Notes: a model not told the origin generated them from the sequence alone. Shown: positions 1-5,876, counted from the first letter of the stretch. The stretch is DNA of 6,763 nucleotides from Flavobacteriales bacterium (GCA_026993705.1 JALWSJ010000144.1:1-6763), one strand, 5' to 3'. Made by a program: numbers and translations.

Positions 1-1
1 C

Positions 2-1462
2 TTTGAAACCTTGTTTATTGGTTGGGAATTTTTAGGATTATCCTCATTCCTGCTCATCGCCTATTATAGAGAACGTTACTTACCTGTAAGAAATGCTTTT
101 AAGGTATTTTCAGTTTACCGACTTGCCGATATTGGAATACTATTGGCTATGTGGTTAATGCATCATTTGTTTCATTCCAATGTTACTTTTTACCAATTCA
201 AAGACAGTAGTTTTGTACTAGAACACATCGAAGGACATCACTTTACAGCCATTATCATTTCCATATTTATCATCTTGGCGGCAAGTGTAAAATCAGCTCA
301 ATTTCCATTTTCATCGTGGCTACCCAGAGCAATGGAAGGACCTACTCCATCAAGTTCAATTTTTTACGGCTCTATTGCCGTACATATAGGGGTTTATCTA
401 TTGCTTAGAACCTACCCGTTTTGGAGTCATCTAATGATTATAAAAATAGGTGTAATTGTGCTAGGAATTGTTTCAGGAGGAATAGCAAGTGCCATTGCAA
501 AGGTTCAATTCTCAATCAAAGCACAAATAGCCTATTCGTCTATCGCTCAAATTGGAATAATGATGATAGAAATTGCACTTGGTTTTGAAACTTTGGCACT
601 CATACACTTAATGGGAAATGCCTTCTTACGCTCATATCAACTGCTTATCAGCCCATCTATTGTAACCTATATGTTGCGTGACCAATTATTTAATTTCAAG
701 CAAAAAAACGACAAAGATTACAGCCCGTGGCAAAACAAAATAAGAAACACGATGTATGTTTTGGCTCTAAAAGAATTTTACATGGATAATTACATATACA
801 AATATCTTTGGTTTCCATTCAAACGTTGGGGAGGAAAACTTGCCTTCCTAAGTACCAAAATGGGAATCGGAATATCTATAGTAGGCTTCTCAATAGCCGT
901 TTATTTACTAGAAACAGGAATTTATGAAAAATCAGAGTATAAATCCTATCTACCCATAACATTTGCCCTCATTGGGTTAGCTTTTGTACTCAGAGCCTTT
1001 ACCATAAGAAAACACCCATTCGGAGCATGGATATTACTCATTCTTAATCACTTTTGGATCGCTTTGGCAGTATCCTTTAATGAGCACTTCAACAACTGGG
1101 AAATTTTCTTCTACTTATCAGGAATTGTTGAAGCAGGATTTGCAGGATACATCTTCTTATACCTACTAGCCAAAAAAGAATACTTCAAACTCGATAATTA
1201 CTATGGTCATGCAATCGAACATAAATTTTTGGCATTCGCCTTTCTACTTTGTGCCATTGCTCTAATGGGCTTCCCCATAACTACAACATTTTTAGGAGAA
1301 GATTTACTATACTCACACATCCACATCGACCAACATTGGTTAATGGGAGTTGTTTCTCTAAATTTTGTTTTAGCAGGAATAGCTATTATGCGAATCTACG
1401 CTAGGGTATTTATGGGACCAAATCACAAATGGTACAGACCCGAAGCAAGAAGATCGGCGTAA
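2..1462 (+). CDS. NuoL/DabB-like proton-conducting membrane transporter subunit (5'-partial)
   Basis: This is the C-terminal part of an inner-membrane protein of the proton-conducting transporter family (NuoL, NuoM, MrpA, DabB/MpsA). The frame is open to the left edge, so the TTG at nt 11 is not a real start. Numbering from that TTG, the family signature KSAQFPF (94-100) is followed by WLP and AMEGPTP (103-113). Lys94 matches the lysine of the NuoL KSAQ motif. The glycine-valine helix of the next segment is kept, but the histidine of the usual ALIHAAT motif is replaced (IFYGSI, 117-122). About ten further hydrophobic helices follow, with a polar loop around 226-260 and a late GFPITTTFLGED motif (420-431) like the end of a proton channel domain. 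In DabB and MpsA such a subunit pairs with a DUF2309 protein to take up CO2 or bicarbonate. Such a partner could lie to the left, outside the window. The family assignment is firm; the exact subgroup and coupling are not. Confidence 0.85.
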   Translation, partial: FETLFIGWEFLGLSSFLLIAYYRERYLPVRNAFKVFSVYRLADIGILLAMWLMHHLFHSNVTFYQFKDSSFVLEHIEGHHFTAIIISIFIILAASVKSAQFPFSSWLPRAMEGPTPSSSIFYGSIAVHIGVYLLLRTYPFWSHLMIIKIGVIVLGIVSGGIASAIAKVQFSIKAQIAYSSIAQIGIMMIEIALGFETLALIHLMGNAFLRSYQLLISPSIVTYMLRDQLFNFKQKNDKDYSPWQNKIRNTMYVLALKEFYMDNYIYKYLWFPFKRWGGKLAFLSTKMGIGISIVGFSIAVYLLETGIYEKSEYKSYLPITFALIGLAFVLRAFTIRKHPFGAWILLILNHFWIALAVSFNEHFNNWEIFFYLSGIVEAGFAGYIFLYLLAKKEYFKLDNYYGHAIEHKFLAFAFLLCAIALMGFPITTTFLGEDLLYSHIHIDQHWLMGVVSLNFVLAGIAIMRIYARVFMGPNHKWYRPEARRSA

Positions 1463-1482
1463 TAATGAAGATTTGGACGTTC

Positions 1483-1541
1483 CCATTACGGCATAAAAAA
1501 GAGGTTTCGTTGCACTAAACCACTTTTTAACGCCGTAATGG
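1483..1541. terminator. Long hairpin with embedded bidirectional terminator (copy 1)
   Basis: The outer stem pairs CCATTACGGC (1483-1492) perfectly with GCCGTAATGG (1532-1541). Inside it, an A-run ending in G (1495-1501) faces CTTTTT (1523-1528), with an A/A mismatch, then GGTTT (1503-1507) pairs with AAACC (1517-1521) around a 9-base loop. The core therefore reads A-tract, stem-loop, T-tract on both strands, the shape of a bidirectional intrinsic terminator. It probably ends the transcript of the upstream proton-conducting subunit gene. The stem is modest, so efficiency is uncertain. Confidence 0.6.
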
Positions 1542-1561
1542 TCGGGCTATCACTACTCGCT

Positions 1562-1594
1562 TTTTTTGCTTGCAAACAGCAAGCAAGCAAAAAA
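1562..1594. repeat. Second hairpin of repeat copy 1 (T-tract first, A-tract last)
   Basis: TTTTTTGCTTGC (1562-1573) is perfectly complementary to GCAAGCAAAAAA (1583-1594), giving a 12-bp stem with a 9-base loop. The T-run comes before the stem and the A-run after it on both strands. This is opposite to a classic intrinsic terminator, so it is called a structural hairpin here. The hairpin stem is unchanged in copy 2; only the loop differs, by one base in length. Confidence 0.65.
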
Positions 1595-1610
1595 GAGCTC
1601 AAACACGCCG

Positions 1611-1645
1611 TTCTATCCCTAACGCAGACGAAATTGGGGATAGAA
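1611..1645. repeat. 9-bp inverted repeat at the right border of copy 1
   Basis: TTCTATCCC (1611-1619) is the perfect inverse complement of GGGATAGAA (1637-1645), separated by 17 bases. The left arm belongs to the repeat. The right arm lies outside it and has no counterpart beside copy 2. The right arm with its preceding bases (TTGGGGATAGAA) resembles the minus-strand beginning of the repeat (GCGTTAGGGATAGAA), so it may be the remnant of a truncated, oppositely oriented unit. It lies just upstream of the SulP gene, where it could also act as an operator or leader hairpin. Confidence 0.5.
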
Positions 1646-1661
1646 AGTGAGTTTTAGTTTG
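1634..1661 (+). promoter_or_regulatory. Weak candidate promoter for the SulP-DUF2490 operon
   Basis: The Bacteroidota housekeeping promoter consensus is TTTG about 19 bases before TAnnTTTG. TTAGTTTG at 1654-1661 matches the -7 element except at its second base. The only partner upstream is a poor TTGG at 1634-1637, at a short distance. Transcription would start near 1668, leaving an A-rich leader of about 37 bases before the ATG at 1705. A promoter is expected here because a terminator-like repeat lies upstream, but the motif match itself is weak. Confidence 0.25.
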
Positions 1662-1704
1662 ACAAAAAAGAAAATAAATTAAAATAGAACAAAAACAAAA
1701 TAAA

Positions 1705-3873
1705 ATGGAAAACACAAACCAAATACCCAAAACAGGAATAGCCGGACTAAAGGCTCATTTCAAAGATGATTTTGTCGCAGGACTAATCGTATCGTTAATT
1801 GCACTTCCCTTATGTTTAGGAATTGCAAGTGCATCAGGAGTACCACCACTAGCAGGTATTGTAACCGCTATAATCGGAGGTATCATCGGCTCTAGAATAG
1901 CAGGAAGTTACGTTACCATCAGTGGTCCAGCTGCAGGACTAATCGTCATCACCTTAGGTGCAGCGGAAAGTATGGGTGGAGCAGGAATAGAAACAGGCTT
2001 TGCAGGTTATCCTCACGCCTTGGGAGCAATCGTAATCGGTGGATTAATTATGGCAGGCTTCGGTTTGCTAAAAGTAGGAAAAGTTGGAGACTACTTTCCT
2101 TCGGCTGCTGTCCATGGAATGCTTGCCGCAATTGGAGTTATTATCATGATAAAACTACTATTTCCTGCCTTGGGTGTTGCTAAACCCAAAGGAGAAATAT
2201 TGGAAGTAGCTACTGAAATCCCTCATGCGTTTATACACATGAATCAATATGCTGCCATTATATCTGCCGTAACATTGGCGACTTTAATACTCCACCCGTT
2301 TATAAAAAATAAGATTATAAAAATTATACCGGCACCTATGTGGGTTTTGATTTTTACTATACCTCTAGCTTCTTACTTAGGAGGAAAAGAAAATTTAGAT
2401 ATGGTTAATCTTGACGGAGGTCTCTTAGGAGGCGGAGGTCTTAAATTACCCTCTTTCGAAAAGATTGCTACCTCAGCTTTCTGGGTTGCCGTCGTTGGTG
2501 TTGCTCTAGTATCGGCAATCGAAAGTTTGTTAAGTGCCAAAGCTGTTGACACACTTGACCCTTACAAAAGAAAATCCGATTTAGATAAAGATTTAATCGC
2601 TATGGGAGCAGGATCATCTGTTGCCGCTGCAGTTGGTGGTCTCCCAATGATTTCCGAAATTGTTCGTTCATCAGCAAATGTAAATAACGGAGCAAAAACA
2701 CAATGGGCAAACTTCTTCCACGGAATGTTTCTTTTGATCTATGTGATTATCGGTGTTTCCGTTATCGAAATGATACCCAATGCAGCACTAGCCGCTATGC
2801 TTGTTTTTACAGGGTTCAAATTAGCTCATCCTAAAGAATTTAAACACATGGCGGAAATTGGTAAAACAGAAATAATTGTTTTCGTTATTACGCTTCTCGC
2901 TGTATTGGCTACCGATTTAATTATTGGAATTGTGGTAGGTATTATTTTTACCTATATTTTTATTTTAGCAAAAGGTAACCCTTTCAGAAATTTATTTAAA
3001 GCTCAAGCTGAAATAAATGGAAATACTCTAAAACTATCAGGCTATTTAACTTTCTCAAATTTTCTATCCTTAAAAAAGAAAATGGACGAAGTTCTAGAAC
3101 AAAATAATGAAATCATACTTGACTTTGCCAACGTTGAATACATCGACCATACTGTGAGCCATCACCTAGAAGATTATGAAAGAAATGCAGTTTTGGCAGG
3201 TAAAAAAGTACAAATGATTAACATGGAAGGTCTTGTTCCTGAAACAAATCATCCACTGGCTGCAAGAAGTAGAAATGGAGAAAAATTTGTTGCTAGAGAA
3301 ACTCCACTTTCAAGCAGAGCTAAAGAGTTAAAACAATTTGCAGAAAAAAATGGTTACCAATTTGTTCCCAATACCTTAAATTTTGACGAATGGGAATTTT
3401 ACCACTTAACCATTCGTAGAAAAATAGAAACCATTGAAAATATAGTTATCGATAAAGAAAACATAGTTACATACGAAATTGCTGATATTACTACAAAAAT
3501 AGGAGCTTTGACTACTGAAGACTACGACAAAGTAACCGCTATTAAAATATCAGGAATTAACAACGTTCCAAGATTTTTTATTGAAAAAGCAGGTTTTATA
3601 GATAAACTGGAAGAAAAACTTTTTGAAGATGATATAGACTTTAATGAACATCCAATTTTCTCTGAAAAATATGTTGTGCGTGCAGATGGTCAAGAAGCTG
3701 AAACCAGAGCATTTTTAAACAGCTACATCATTGACTTGTTGACAGAACAAAAAGAAGTTTATCTAAGTGGTAACGGAAAAGATTTATTGTTACACTTTAG
3801 AGATGAATTCCTTTCTGTTCAAGAAATGGAACAGTTATTAAAATTAGCCAAACAAATAGTTGACAAAATATAA
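1705..3873 (+). CDS. SulP-family inorganic anion transporter with STAS domain and C-terminal extension
   Basis: This is a predicted inner-membrane anion transporter (SulP/SLC26 family; substrates include bicarbonate, sulfate and dicarboxylates). Residues ~20-425 form the transport core, with typical signatures: DDFVAGLIVSLIALPL (21-36), SGVPPLAG (44-51), ISGPAAGL (72-79), the helix AIESLLSAKAVD (271-282) with Glu273 at the conserved acidic site, and GGLPMISEIVRSSANV then NNGAKT (311-332). A STAS domain follows at ~433-525. Its IDHTVSHHLEDY segment (480-491) carries His where many STAS domains have serine in the D-x-S-G motif. Residues ~530-722 are an extension not found in ordinary SulP proteins of 550-600 residues. 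Its part ~648-700 (FSEKYVVRADGQ, then a helix and a strand pair) resembles DUF3137. The ATG at 1705 has an A-rich leader without clear Shine-Dalgarno, normal for Bacteroidota. The stop is three bases before the next gene. BicA-like bicarbonate uptake is plausible but unproven, and no carbonic anhydrase gene is in the window. Confidence 0.93.
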   Translation: MENTNQIPKTGIAGLKAHFKDDFVAGLIVSLIALPLCLGIASASGVPPLAGIVTAIIGGIIGSRIAGSYVTISGPAAGLIVITLGAAESMGGAGIETGFAGYPHALGAIVIGGLIMAGFGLLKVGKVGDYFPSAAVHGMLAAIGVIIMIKLLFPALGVAKPKGEILEVATEIPHAFIHMNQYAAIISAVTLATLILHPFIKNKIIKIIPAPMWVLIFTIPLASYLGGKENLDMVNLDGGLLGGGGLKLPSFEKIATSAFWVAVVGVALVSAIESLLSAKAVDTLDPYKRKSDLDKDLIAMGAGSSVAAAVGGLPMISEIVRSSANVNNGAKTQWANFFHGMFLLIYVIIGVSVIEMIPNAALAAMLVFTGFKLAHPKEFKHMAEIGKTEIIVFVITLLAVLATDLIIGIVVGIIFTYIFILAKGNPFRNLFKAQAEINGNTLKLSGYLTFSNFLSLKKKMDEVLEQNNEIILDFANVEYIDHTVSHHLEDYERNAVLAGKKVQMINMEGLVPETNHPLAARSRNGEKFVARETPLSSRAKELKQFAEKNGYQFVPNTLNFDEWEFYHLTIRRKIETIENIVIDKENIVTYEIADITTKIGALTTEDYDKVTAIKISGINNVPRFFIEKAGFIDKLEEKLFEDDIDFNEHPIFSEKYVVRADGQEAETRAFLNSYIIDLLTEQKEVYLSGNGKDLLLHFRDEFLSVQEMEQLLKLAKQIVDKI

Positions 3874-3876
3874 CAG

Positions 3877-4587
3877 ATGATGAAGAAGATATTGCTTATA
3901 GCCTCATTTATTGGGGCTTTTGCTTCTTTTTACGGGCAAAAACAAATAGATAGAGAGTTTAATTCATGGTGGACGTATGCCGGCAATCATAAACTTACTG
4001 ACAAATGGGGAATACACACCCTCTATTCTTGGAGAAGAAATGATTTTGTAAAAAATTGGCAACAATCACTACTCCGTGTTGGTGTAAACTATAAATTGGC
4101 TTCCAATACAACATTTACACTTGGTTACGATTGGGTTGAAACTTTTCCCTACGGAAAACAACCCATTGCCCAACAAACGACCGAACAAAGAATATTTGAA
4201 CAATTTATTTTAAAAAATAAAATCGGTAGAATAGCTATCAAACACCGGTATAAATTAGAACATCGTTTTATTGAGCAAAACAGTATGAAAAACCGTTTTC
4301 GTTATCGTTTGGTGCTGACTGTTCCTATCGGAAAGAAAAAGATGGAGGACAAAACTTTTTTCTTTACTGTTTTTGATGAATTTTTCGTCAATTTCGGTTA
4401 TGATGTGAAAGGAAGATTGCTCAATCAAAATTGGCTTTTCTCTGCTTTAGGTTATAAAGTAAATAGTAAATTAGCTTTCAAGTTGGGATATATGAACCAA
4501 TTCCTTATCAAATCAGATAATTACCATATCGAAAGTAATAACACGCTACAAGTTGGTCTTTCGTATAATATGGATTTTAGAAAGTAA
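3877..4587 (+). CDS. DUF2490 family outer-membrane beta-barrel protein
   Basis: This 236-residue protein has an N-terminal signal peptide (MMKKILLIASFIGAFASFYG, probable cleavage near Gly20/Gln21). A run of amphipathic strands follows, ending in a last strand LQVGLSYNMDF. Features typical of DUF2490 are the early WWTYAGNHKLTDKWG (31-45), the QQSLLRVGVNYKL segment (62-74), LGYDW (82-86), and the EQRIFEQF ... HRYKLEHRF block (103-131). The family is predicted to be an outer-membrane barrel; its biochemical role is unknown to me. The gene starts three bases after the SulP stop, so the two are very likely co-transcribed and perhaps translationally coupled. It could form an outer-membrane pore or accessory for the same anion, but that is only inferred from the position. 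The start is one of two adjacent ATGs (3877 or 3880). The second would give MKKILL, an equally good signal-peptide start. Confidence 0.88.
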   Translation: MMKKILLIASFIGAFASFYGQKQIDREFNSWWTYAGNHKLTDKWGIHTLYSWRRNDFVKNWQQSLLRVGVNYKLASNTTFTLGYDWVETFPYGKQPIAQQTTEQRIFEQFILKNKIGRIAIKHRYKLEHRFIEQNSMKNRFRYRLVLTVPIGKKKMEDKTFFFTVFDEFFVNFGYDVKGRLLNQNWLFSALGYKVNSKLAFKLGYMNQFLIKSDNYHIESNNTLQVGLSYNMDFRK

Positions 4588-4623
4588 ATTCCGCGTTAGG
4601 GATAGAACGGCATGTTTGAGCTC

Positions 4624-4655
4624 TTTTTTGCTTGCTTGCTGTTGCAAGCAAAAAA
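4624..4655. repeat. Second hairpin of repeat copy 2
   Basis: TTTTTTGCTTGC (4624-4635) pairs with GCAAGCAAAAAA (4644-4655) around an 8-base loop. It is the counterpart of 1562-1594 with an identical stem and a loop shorter by one base. The T-tract again precedes the stem on both strands. Confidence 0.65.
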
Positions 4656-4675
4656 AGCGAGTAGTGATAGCCCGA

Positions 4676-4734
4676 CCATTACAGCGTTAAAAAGTGGCGT
4701 AGTAAAACGAAGCTACTTTTTTATGCTGTAATGG
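4676..4734. terminator. Bidirectional terminator hairpin between convergent genes (copy 2)
   Basis: The outer stem pairs CCATTACAGC (4676-4685) perfectly with GCTGTAATGG (4725-4734). Inside, AAAAAGTGGC (4689-4698) pairs with GCTACTTTTT (4712-4721) with one G-U pair and a 13-base loop. Read on the plus strand this is A-tract, stem, six T residues, a good intrinsic-terminator shape for the SulP-DUF2490 transcript. The minus strand reads the same way for the glycosyltransferase transcript. Its place between convergent genes supports a shared terminator. Confidence 0.7.
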
Positions 4735-4741
4735 GAACGCC

Positions 4742-5875
4742 CTACCCTTCCACTACTTTTTTATATACATTCATTAGTTGTTGACTCAATAGTTTGGGGT
4801 TAAATTTTTGTGCATACTTAAAACCTTCTTCTTTCATTGTGTTTCTTAATTCTTCGTTTTTTAGTACCTCATCGATTGTATGAGCTAATTCTTGAAAATT
4901 ATTGGGTTCTACGTATTGGCTATACATTCCTCCTGCTTCTAGAAAGCAACCTCCTTGCGTGGTTATTACTGGAGTTTTTGAATACAGTGCTTCTATGATT
5001 GGGATACCAAAACCTTCAAAAACCGAAGGATAAACAAAGATTTCTGCCATCTGATAGATTGCTGGCAACTCGTCTATGCTTACACCTTCAAGAAAAAGAA
5101 CTTGATTGTCAGAAAGTTTTAATTTCTGCATTTGCACCTTGATAAAGTTGATATACTTGGTCTTTTTTCCAACAACTACCAAAGGTATTTTATTTTTTAG
5201 TAAAGGTAATGCTTGTATGAGTGCGTTCAGATTTTTACGCGTTTCTATGGTTCCTACATTCAATAAATATTGCTCGGGAAGTTTGTATTTTTCCCGAACT
5301 TTTGACTTTTCTTCTTCGCTATACTGATGCTTAAAATTTTGATGACAAGTTTGATAAATCACCTCTATCTTGGAAGGTGCTATTTGATAGAAGTCAACAA
5401 TGTCTTGTTTGGTTTGCTCACTAATTGCTATTATTTTATCTGCTTTTTGTGCTGCGTATTTGAACTTTATATCGTAAATTTTTCTGTCTATTGCGTTGTA
5501 TGTAGAGGGAAATCGTTTGAAGATTAAATCGTGAATGGTAACGACATACTTTATCTTATTACTTGTCCGTTTAGGGATTTCGTTACTTAAACCATGGAAA
5601 ACATCTATTTCGTTTTTTAGTAGTTCCTTTTCTAAATCCAACGTTCTCCATATTCCTTTAAATCGTTTATGATATGGACTTTCTGGAGAATGGGAGTGTA
5701 CATTTTTATATAAATTGACAAAATCAAATCTTGGATTTTCTACGATTTTCGGAGCATACAAATGGTATTCGTTATTGGGAAAAAACGTCAGAAGATTGCG
5801 TATTAAATCTCTGCTGTAATTTCCCAATCCCGTATAGTTCTGATAGGCTCGTTTGGCATCAAATCCTATTTTCAT
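4742..5875 (-). CDS. Glycosyltransferase family 4 (GT-B fold)
   Basis: This 377-residue cytoplasmic or membrane-associated sugar transferase has the normal length for the family. The N-terminal acceptor domain (~1-180) begins MKIGFDAKR with the glycine-rich YTGLGNYSRDL loop (14-24), and shows DVFHGLSNEIP (91-101) and the TIHDLIF segment (113-119). The C-terminal nucleotide-sugar domain (~200-377) shows LNVGTIETRKNL (205-216, with Arg213 and Lys214 as likely phosphate contacts) and the EX7E motif in FEGFGIPIIEAL (Glu287 and Glu295). It resembles GT4 retaining mannosyl- or glucosyltransferases of polysaccharide or lipopolysaccharide synthesis, but donor and acceptor cannot be read from the sequence. 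It has no signal peptide or membrane segment. Its ATG (5875-5873) lies one base after the stop of the upstream gene (TAATATG), so translation is probably coupled. Its 3' end abuts the terminator repeat. Confidence 0.92.
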   Translation of the reverse strand: MKIGFDAKRAYQNYTGLGNYSRDLIRNLLTFFPNNEYHLYAPKIVENPRFDFVNLYKNVHSHSPESPYHKRFKGIWRTLDLEKELLKNEIDVFHGLSNEIPKRTSNKIKYVVTIHDLIFKRFPSTYNAIDRKIYDIKFKYAAQKADKIIAISEQTKQDIVDFYQIAPSKIEVIYQTCHQNFKHQYSEEEKSKVREKYKLPEQYLLNVGTIETRKNLNALIQALPLLKNKIPLVVVGKKTKYINFIKVQMQKLKLSDNQVLFLEGVSIDELPAIYQMAEIFVYPSVFEGFGIPIIEALYSKTPVITTQGGCFLEAGGMYSQYVEPNNFQELAHTIDEVLKNEELRNTMKEEGFKYAQKFNPKLLSQQLMNVYKKVVEG

Positions 5876-5876
5876 A

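Larger units (their letters stand above)
1478..1625 (+). repeat. 148-bp structured intergenic repeat, copy 1
   Basis: This block recurs in reverse complement at 4593-4739. Aligning by eye gives 10 substitutions and one 1-base indel, about 93% identity. Both copies begin with CGTTCCCATTAC and end with CTATCCCTAACGC. Outside these borders the similarity stops. The ends form a short terminal inverted repeat (CGTT/AACG). Inside are two hairpins (1483-1541 and 1562-1594) and a GAGCTC palindrome (1595-1600). Most differences lie in the upper part of the first hairpin (1502-1519), while 1535-1625 is almost unchanged. The block starts 15 bases after the stop of the proton-conducting subunit gene. No target-site duplication is visible. 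From memory, and not checked, the border motifs resemble dispersed intergenic repeats in other Flavobacteriia. It could be a MITE- or REP-like element, or a conserved 3'-UTR/terminator module. Confidence 0.93.
4593..4739 (-). repeat. 147-bp structured intergenic repeat, copy 2 (inverted)
   Basis: This is the reverse complement of 1478-1625, with 10 substitutions and one missing base in the loop of the T/A-flanked hairpin. It fills nearly the whole gap between two convergent genes, ending 5 bases after the DUF2490 stop on one side and 2 bases from the glycosyltransferase stop on the other. Read on the minus strand it begins right after the glycosyltransferase stop, the same relation that copy 1 has to the gene before it. 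Its ends carry a 5-bp terminal inverted repeat if base 4740 is included (GCGTT/AACGC). No target-site duplication is visible. The single-base indel breaks the short reading frame present in copy 1, so the element is non-coding. Confidence 0.93.

Noticed and set aside
11..13. TTG at nt 11 as the start of the proton-conducting subunit.
   Set aside because: The frame is open to the left edge (Phe-Glu-Thr before it), and a NuoL-type protein needs several more N-terminal helices, so this is an internal leucine.
1538..1657. A 39-codon frame inside repeat copy 1 whose start (MVGLSLLAFFACKQQ) looks like a lipoprotein signal with a lipobox-like cysteine.
   Set aside because: The sequence is part of the repeat. 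Copy 2 has a one-base deletion inside this frame, while pairing of the stems is preserved. The ATG lies within the hairpin stem. Selection appears to act on structure, not protein.
1659..1687. TTGACA followed by an AT-rich hexamer as an E. coli-type promoter before SulP.
   Set aside because: At the proper 17-base spacing the second hexamer is AAATAG, a poor match. Bacteroidota promoters use a different consensus, and A/T-rich leaders give such matches by chance.
1478..4739. The bracketed block as a classical composite transposon.
   Set aside because: The flanking repeats are too short to encode a transposase, none lies in the window, and I find no target-site duplication at the outer borders.
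5106..5527. Two plus-strand frames of 73 and 66 codons opposite the glycosyltransferase gene.
   Set aside because: They are antisense to a well-supported GT4 coding sequence, with cysteine- and phenylalanine-rich translations and no recognisable features.
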